Of a stretch of DNA of 64,000 nucleotides, positions 63,788-64,000 are shown piece by piece. The translations under genes were made by a program, and so were the position numbers. The notes beneath the pieces were generated by a model that was not told where the DNA came from, made no database searches, and was given only the letters and a program-made list of their open reading frames with translations. This DNA is from Pacificispira sp040217575 (GTDB lineage Bacteria; Pseudomonadota; Alphaproteobacteria; UBA8366; Aestuariispiraceae): NCBI GenBank assembly GCA_040217575.1, contig JAVJPW010000005.1:186001-250000 (forward strand), given 5' to 3'. Within the stretch, counting starts at the first letter, position 1. The number at the start of each line of letters is the position of its first letter.

Positions 63788-64000
63788 CTACTCCGCTGCC
63801 GCGGCCGCGCCGGACATCGACACGCGCGTGCGGTTCTTGATGCGGTCTTCGATTTCGTCGCGGAAGTGACGGACCAGCCCCTGAATCGGCCAGGCGGCGG
63901 CGTCGCCAAGCGCACAGATCGTGTGACCTTCCACCTGTTTCGTCACTTCAAGGAGCGTATCAATCTCCTCAATCTCCGCCTCGCCGCGGACCAGACGTTC
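63788..64000 (-). CDS. nuoF: NADH-quinone oxidoreductase subunit F (5' part beyond window)
   Basis: The last 70 residues of NuoF, the NADH- and FMN-binding subunit. The visible end reads HTICALGDAAAWPIQGLVRH, with the cysteine of the N3 [4Fe-4S] cluster, then FRDEIEDRIKNRTRV and an Ala-rich tail ending at a TAG stop. The start lies off the right edge. Confidence 0.95.
   Translation of the reverse strand, partial: ERLVRGEAEIEEIDTLLEVTKQVEGHTICALGDAAAWPIQGLVRHFRDEIEDRIKNRTRVSMSGAAAAAE

Overview
The window reads as one stretch of a high-GC alphaproteobacterial chromosome, most likely from a Rhodospirillales-like lineage. This rests on gene content and order: dusB-ntrB-ntrC, a fused ispDF next to pgpA and a CinA C-terminal protein, a pyruvate dehydrogenase operon whose E1-beta carries its own lipoyl domain, an NDUFS4-like complex I subunit, a DUF1467 protein, and the nuo operon running on into birA, coaX, RNase J and methylmalonyl-CoA epimerase. 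Nearly all of it is housekeeping or catabolic sequence. I saw no rRNA, CRISPR array, insertion sequence or prophage.

Layout. 1-8.6 kb: end of a nitrogen two-component system (ntrC, cut by the window edge, then ntrB and dusB), a CcsA/HemX-like membrane protein, ispDF-pgpA-cinA on the other strand, an XRE-family regulator, a COQ10/RatA START protein and lipA. 8.7-17.4 kb: a small unknown protein, the pdhA-pdhB-pdhC-lpdA operon, ftsB, eno and kdsA. 17.6-19.3 kb: a secreted FecR-domain protein, infA and a single-domain response regulator. 19.3-24.8 kb: a six-gene acyl-CoA operon (CoA ligase, SDR, NIPSNAP, acyl-CoA dehydrogenase, APH-fold kinase, DUF6285) whose content closely matches the Pseudomonas lva pathway for 4-hydroxy acids. 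24.9-27.6 kb: a REC-REC-degenerate GGDEF protein and a class III nucleotide cyclase. 27.6-33.2 kb: an EamA permease, a ugpBAEC-type ABC importer and tRNA-Arg. 33.3-36.5 kb: the NDUFS4-like protein, an orphan periplasmic binding protein with a secreted partner, a methyltransferase, tRNA-Pro and a His-rich unknown. 36.5-44.8 kb: guaA, a RidA protein, rsmB, guaB, rlmE, tRNA-Gln and the arsJ/GAPDH organoarsenical pair. 45.0-49.7 kb: a GST, a double cold-shock protein, a PAS-like protein, an M20 amidohydrolase and an unusual RidA-like/alpha-beta-hydrolase fusion. 49.8-64 kb: DUF1467, mce, rnj, coaX, birA and nuoN-M-L-K-J-I-H-G-(two small membrane proteins)-F, with nuoF running off the window.

How the genes work together. 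PDH (E1, E2, E3) with LipA feeds the TCA cycle. Complex I with the NDUFS4-like protein oxidises the NADH. The acyl-CoA operon and mce route unusual carboxylic acids into central metabolism. GuaB and GuaA make GMP.

Most worth following up: the lva-like operon, the RidA/hydrolase fusion, a 23-codon leucine-rich micro-ORF wedged exactly between guaB and rsmB, the two paralogous small membrane proteins inside the nuo operon, the histone-H1-like tail on PdhA, and several perfect inverted repeats upstream of regulators and operons. All gene calls come from reading translations and motifs; no database search was possible.
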